Assembly: GCA_020854975.1 (NCBI GenBank)
Contig: JAHKLQ010000173.1
Span: forward strand, 1-6,824
Length of the DNA: 6,824 bases
Direction: 5' to 3'
From: Methanobacterium sp.
GTDB lineage: Archaea > Methanobacteriota > Methanobacteria > Methanobacteriales > Methanobacteriaceae
Shown: positions 4,277 to 6,824 of the stretch, one piece after another
How the letters are laid out: each line of letters opens with the position of its first letter
How positions within the stretch are numbered: position 1 is the first letter of the stretch
Made by a program: the position numbers and the translations under genes
Notes under the pieces: generated by a model
What the model saw: the letters and a program-made list of their open reading frames with translations, nothing else
The model's database searches: none
Told to the model about the DNA's origin: nothing

Positions 4277-5917
4277 ATGAAAGGAAAAGGAAAAATCCTA
4301 CTGGTAGGAGCAGAAGATGAAGAAAACCTGGCCATCAGGTATCTGGGAGCTGAACTCCAAAAACTAGGACATGTTGTTAAAATTATCCCTTATTCCAACT
4401 ATAATGAATTTCAAGGGGTTTTAAAGGAATTTGAAGAATTCAACCCAGATATAGTGGCTGTTTCCATGGCCTTCCAATCACTGGCTACCATGTTCCTGGA
4501 TCTTATCCAGAAAATAAAAGAAATTAAACCAGAAGTACACGTAACTGTAGGGGGACATTTTCCCACCTTTGAATTTGAAAAACTATTAAACTTTTATGAT
4601 ATTGATTCTGTTATCCGTTTTGAAGGAGAAATTCCCTTAGTTAAACTGGTTAATGCTATCATTAATAACCAAAGTTTAGATGATGTCCCTAACCTGGTTT
4701 ACAAGTCATATGAAAATGGTTCTGTGAAAGAAAATCAGGTTATCACTTCATTCCCTGACTTGGATAATTTAGCATTCCCGTTACGTGGTGTAAAACCACA
4801 AACCAGATTAGGTGAGAATTTTGCCACCCTAGTAACCAGTAGGGGCTGTTTCCACTCCCGTTGCATTTACTGTTGCATAGGTGCCTTTCATCAGTTCAAA
4901 TCCGGACTTCCTTACACATTAAGAACTCCAGAAAATGTTGCCCGTGAAATGGGAGAATTGTACCACAATCAGAAAATAAGGTTATTCCAGTTTCATGATG
5001 ATAATTTCCTCTTACCTTCTAAAAAAAGATCTTACCATCGTTTAAATTCATTGAAAAAATCATTACTAAAAGAAAAAGTTGAATTGGAAGATATCGCACT
5101 CCTTATCAAAACCAGACCTGATGGTGTTAATGAAGATATTGTTTCCCTTTTAGAAGAAATGGGTACAGTGGGGGTTTTTTTGGGGGTTGAAAACGCCAGT
5201 ACCAGTGGACTTAAAGCTTTAGCCCGATTTTCAACTGAAGATGATATTAATTATTCCCTAGAACTCTTGAAAGACCGTGATATGGGTGTTACTTTTAATC
5301 TTTTAATCTTTCACCCCCGCGCCACCCTGGAAGAGGTAAACAACAACATTTACTTCATGAAAAAAAATGTGTCTCTGGCATTTGATTTTGGAAGGGCTGA
5401 GATTGTGGCTGGTTCTCCCCTGGAAAAATTAGTTAAACGTAAGGGACTTTTAAGGGGTCAGTGGCCTCACTGGGATTATCGAATTCAAGATGATGCTGTG
5501 GAAAAACTCTTCCGTCTTAATGCATTAACTTTCTACCGGGAAAATTCACTTTACCCTAAGTTATCACATAAATTAATTGCATTATCTTATCGTTCCGAAT
5601 TGTTGCAACGTTTTTATCCAGGTAACAAGTCCAAAAAATTAAAAAATAAAACGAAAAAATTGATCATAGCTTCCAATGAGTTTACACTGGATTCTTTACT
5701 CCAGATTTACAGTTTGGTGGCTGAATCCGTGTTTAAAGAAGAGATTGATATTTTATCTGAAAAAATGGATTTTTTTTATGGTAATTCTATTAAAAAGGCA
5801 GAAGAATTAGAAGGTCAAATGTTGAGATTTCAGATGGTGGGAAAACAATTCCAGGAAAGGGGTGTAAATGATTATTTCCAAAACTCACCAACACTGGCTA
5901 GAATTTTCCGGATTTGA
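4277..5917 (+). CDS. B12-binding-type radical SAM protein
   Basis: The 546-residue protein has a cobalamin-binding-type Rossmann domain at about 5-135: KILLVGAEDEENLAIRYLGA (6-25), PDIVAVSMAF (57-66) and VTVGGHFPTF (89-98), the usual VGGxxPT signature. The DxHxxG cobalt-ligand motif is absent, as is common in this class. A radical SAM barrel follows (about 180-390): SRGCFHSRCIYCC with Cys191, Cys196 and Cys199 as probable [4Fe-4S] ligands in a CX4CX2C spacing, FQFHDDNF (237-244) near the SAM site, and VFLGVENAS (300-308). Residues 390-546 are a helical C-terminal region that I do not recognise. Members of this superfamily do radical methylation, ring contraction or other difficult chemistry; the substrate cannot be told here. 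GAGGT lies 4 nt before the ATG. T7 follows the stop. The fold is certain; the reaction is unknown. Confidence 0.88.
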   Translation: MKGKGKILLVGAEDEENLAIRYLGAELQKLGHVVKIIPYSNYNEFQGVLKEFEEFNPDIVAVSMAFQSLATMFLDLIQKIKEIKPEVHVTVGGHFPTFEFEKLLNFYDIDSVIRFEGEIPLVKLVNAIINNQSLDDVPNLVYKSYENGSVKENQVITSFPDLDNLAFPLRGVKPQTRLGENFATLVTSRGCFHSRCIYCCIGAFHQFKSGLPYTLRTPENVAREMGELYHNQKIRLFQFHDDNFLLPSKKRSYHRLNSLKKSLLKEKVELEDIALLIKTRPDGVNEDIVSLLEEMGTVGVFLGVENASTSGLKALARFSTEDDINYSLELLKDRDMGVTFNLLIFHPRATLEEVNNNIYFMKKNVSLAFDFGRAEIVAGSPLEKLVKRKGLLRGQWPHWDYRIQDDAVEKLFRLNALTFYRENSLYPKLSHKLIALSYRSELLQRFYPGNKSKKLKNKTKKLIIASNEFTLDSLLQIYSLVAESVFKEEIDILSEKMDFFYGNSIKKAEELEGQMLRFQMVGKQFQERGVNDYFQNSPTLARIFRI

Positions 5918-5918
5918 C

Positions 5919-5925
5919 TTTTTTT
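5919..5925 (+). terminator. U7 terminator of the radical SAM gene
   Basis: A run of seven T begins one base after the TGA stop (5915-5917), and a second run of six T occurs at 5955-5960. Two U tracts in a short distance without a strong hairpin fit archaeal termination and suggest the membrane-protein gene downstream has its own promoter. Confidence 0.55.
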
Positions 5926-5966
5926 AGAGTATTGCCAAATTCTGTGGAGGCTAATTTTTTCATTAT

Positions 5967-6014
5967 GTTATGTTGGAACTGGATTTGTTATGTTGGGTCT
6001 GGATTCTAAGAATC
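5967..6014. repeat. Two 20-bp direct repeats followed by a 13-bp palindrome
   Basis: GTTATGTTGGAACTGGATTT (5967-5986) and GTTATGTTGGGTCTGGATTC (5987-6006) are adjacent and differ at three positions. They run into GATTCT-A-AGAATC (6002-6014), a perfect palindrome with 6-bp arms. The block lies about 55 bp before the ATG of the membrane-protein gene, where a regulator could bind. No open frame through it is convincing. Confidence 0.6.
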
Positions 6015-6068
6015 TAAAATCCATGGTTAACTTAAAAATTAAATATTAAAAAATATATAAAATTGTGT

Positions 6069-6581
6069 ATGGTAGATAAAAGAGAGTTGTTTTATCCCAA
6101 TAAATTTAAATTAACCTTATTTTTAATGTTAATAATTCCATGTATCACTATATTTGTTATCATCTTTGGCAACAACTACACTTACTCTAACTTTAACTAT
6201 TTCTTCTCATCCTTAATTTTAGTTGATCCTCCCCTCTTTTTAATGAGATTGTCCCTTTTTGCAGTATTTGGTTTGGTTCTCAGTTATCTTTTAGGATGTT
6301 TCATTGACCATTTCATCCAGAATGAAAAGATAAAAATCATGATTGCCATTCTTTCAGGTGTTGTTTCTCTGGTTATTGTTTATTTTATCTATAAAATGGT
6401 AACAGAACCCATAATATGCGATCCCGTTCATATACCTAGCAATAATCAGACCATTTGTGACCCAGTACACCAACCCAGTTCTGGAGAAAATTACAACATC
6501 CATGTTTTAAATGAGCTTAACGTGGATCAATCTACGGTTAAAAATTCTTTAGAGGAGTGTATCCAGAATTTAAAGTTATAA
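6069..6581 (+). CDS. Three-helix membrane protein with duplicated ICDPVH motif
   Basis: I do not recognise a named family. The 170-residue protein has hydrophobic segments at about 13-34 (LTLFLMLIIPCITIFVIIFG), 57-79 (LFLMRLSLFAVFGLVLSYLL) and 89-108 (IMIAILSGVVSLVIVYFIY). Basic residues at the N-terminus and between helices 2 and 3 predict an inside N-terminus and an outside C-terminal tail of about 60 residues. That tail carries ICDPVH twice (116-121 and 129-134), each followed by x-P-S. All six codons of the two copies differ silently. I start at ATG 6069; a TTG at 6063 would add two residues. No ribosome binding site is visible. TTAAATATT (6038-6046) about 26 bp upstream fits a leaderless message, while TATATAAAA (6054-6062) lies too close. 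It is preceded by the terminated radical SAM gene. Confidence 0.7.
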   Translation: MVDKRELFYPNKFKLTLFLMLIIPCITIFVIIFGNNYTYSNFNYFFSSLILVDPPLFLMRLSLFAVFGLVLSYLLGCFIDHFIQNEKIKIMIAILSGVVSLVIVYFIYKMVTEPIICDPVHIPSNNQTICDPVHQPSSGENYNIHVLNELNVDQSTVKNSLEECIQNLKL

Positions 6582-6660
6582 CTAGTCCAATTGATTTAAA
6601 AAAATGGTTTAAAACCCGTAATTAAGATTAATAACTTAAAGATTGCTAAAATATTATTTA

Positions 6661-6699
6661 AAGATTCAAGTAGCTTTTATTTGAAGATTCAAATAGCTT
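6661..6699. repeat. Pair of 16-bp direct repeats with an embedded palindrome
   Basis: AAGATTCAAGTAGCTT (6661-6676) and AAGATTCAAATAGCTT (6684-6699) differ at one base and are spaced 23 bp apart. ATTTGAA-GA-TTCAAAT (6679-6694) is a perfect inverted repeat with 7-bp arms that spans the gap and the second copy. They lie in the 143-bp gap between two convergent genes (6582-6724), which holds no gene that I can see. Confidence 0.65.
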
Positions 6700-6709
6700 A
6701 AAATAAATT

Positions 6710-6734
6710 AAAAAATGGAGGGAGTTAACCTCCA
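6710..6734 (-). terminator. Hairpin plus U6 terminator overlapping a gene end
   Basis: On the minus strand TGGAGG (6734-6729), a 7-nt loop TTAACTC and CCTCCA (6721-6716) form a perfect 6-bp, GC-containing stem, followed at once by six T (6715-6710). The TAA stop of the gene running in from the right (6727-6725) lies in the loop, so the stem begins inside the last codons. Confidence 0.75.
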
Positions 6735-6824
6735 CCATCACAAAGTTCTGTGCTCATATCCACATCTTCAAAGTCCTTTTTGACTTTATCAACTTTTTTC
6801 TTGGTGATTTCCCTTTCATCAGCA
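6725..6824 (-). CDS. C-terminal 32 codons of a gene cut by the window edge
   Basis: The minus-strand frame from the right edge reads into a TAA at 6727-6725. The visible end is highly charged and probably helical (ADEREITKKKVDKVKKDFED), then VDMSTELCDGGG at the C-terminus with one cysteine. The terminator hairpin directly on the stop supports a real gene end. There is not enough sequence to name the protein. It is convergent with the membrane-protein gene to the left. Confidence 0.7.
   Translation of the reverse strand, partial: ADEREITKKKVDKVKKDFEDVDMSTELCDGGG

Noticed and set aside
5965..6009. Possible 14-codon peptide (MLCWNWICYVGSGF) downstream of the radical SAM gene, with GGAGG upstream, as a modified-peptide precursor
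   Set aside because: The spacing from GGAGG to ATG is about 15 nt, the frame is made by the 20-bp tandem repeat, and there is no leader-like segment.
6063..6068. TTG start for the three-helix membrane protein
   Set aside because: The ATG two codons later is the more usual start codon and fits the leaderless distance from TTAAATATT.

Overview
The window looks like a chromosomal segment of a methanogenic archaeon, most likely Methanobacterium or a close relative in the Methanobacteriales. This rests on the AT-rich base composition, archaeal promoter architecture (TATA boxes about 26 bp before the inferred start of transcription), purine-rich ribosome binding sites of the GGAGGTG type, U-tract terminators, and the gene families present (EFR1-type flavodoxin/ferredoxin, DUF3796-like membrane protein, B12-binding-type radical SAM protein). 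The genus is inferred from style, not from a marker gene.

Left part (1-1500) is accessory-like. A RelE/ParE-type toxin gene with an unusual N-terminal extension (42-491) ends in a perfect AT-only inverted repeat. It is followed by an eroded reading frame on the minus strand (564-746) and a 43-residue ribbon-helix-helix regulator gene (829-960) whose TATA box and near-palindromic operator sit directly before the ATG. An AT-rich gap with several inverted repeats follows. A 100-residue hypothetical gene on the minus strand (1190-1492) ends in a hairpin plus U-tract terminator.

Middle part (1530-3830) is a minus-strand cluster in transcription order: TetR-family repressor (3783-3187), EFR1-type flavodoxin/ferredoxin (3105-2314), and a HEAT-like helical-repeat protein (2246-1632). 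A palindromic operator, ACCGACCGTCGGT, lies over the predicted transcription start of the repressor gene, so autoregulation is likely. The helical-repeat gene ends inside a 4 x 30-bp tandem repeat. Past its TAA stop the same frame stays open for 33 more codons that encode a decapeptide repeat, which is the most unusual structure in the window.

Right part (3886-6824) holds a small glycine/leucine/phenylalanine-rich membrane protein on the minus strand and, divergent from it, a 546-residue radical SAM protein with a B12-binding-type N-terminal domain and a CX4CX2C cluster motif. Next come a three-helix membrane protein with a duplicated ICDPVH motif in its predicted external tail, and the C-terminal 32 codons of a minus-strand gene that runs off the window and overlaps its own terminator hairpin. 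No rRNA, tRNA, CRISPR array or complete insertion sequence was seen.
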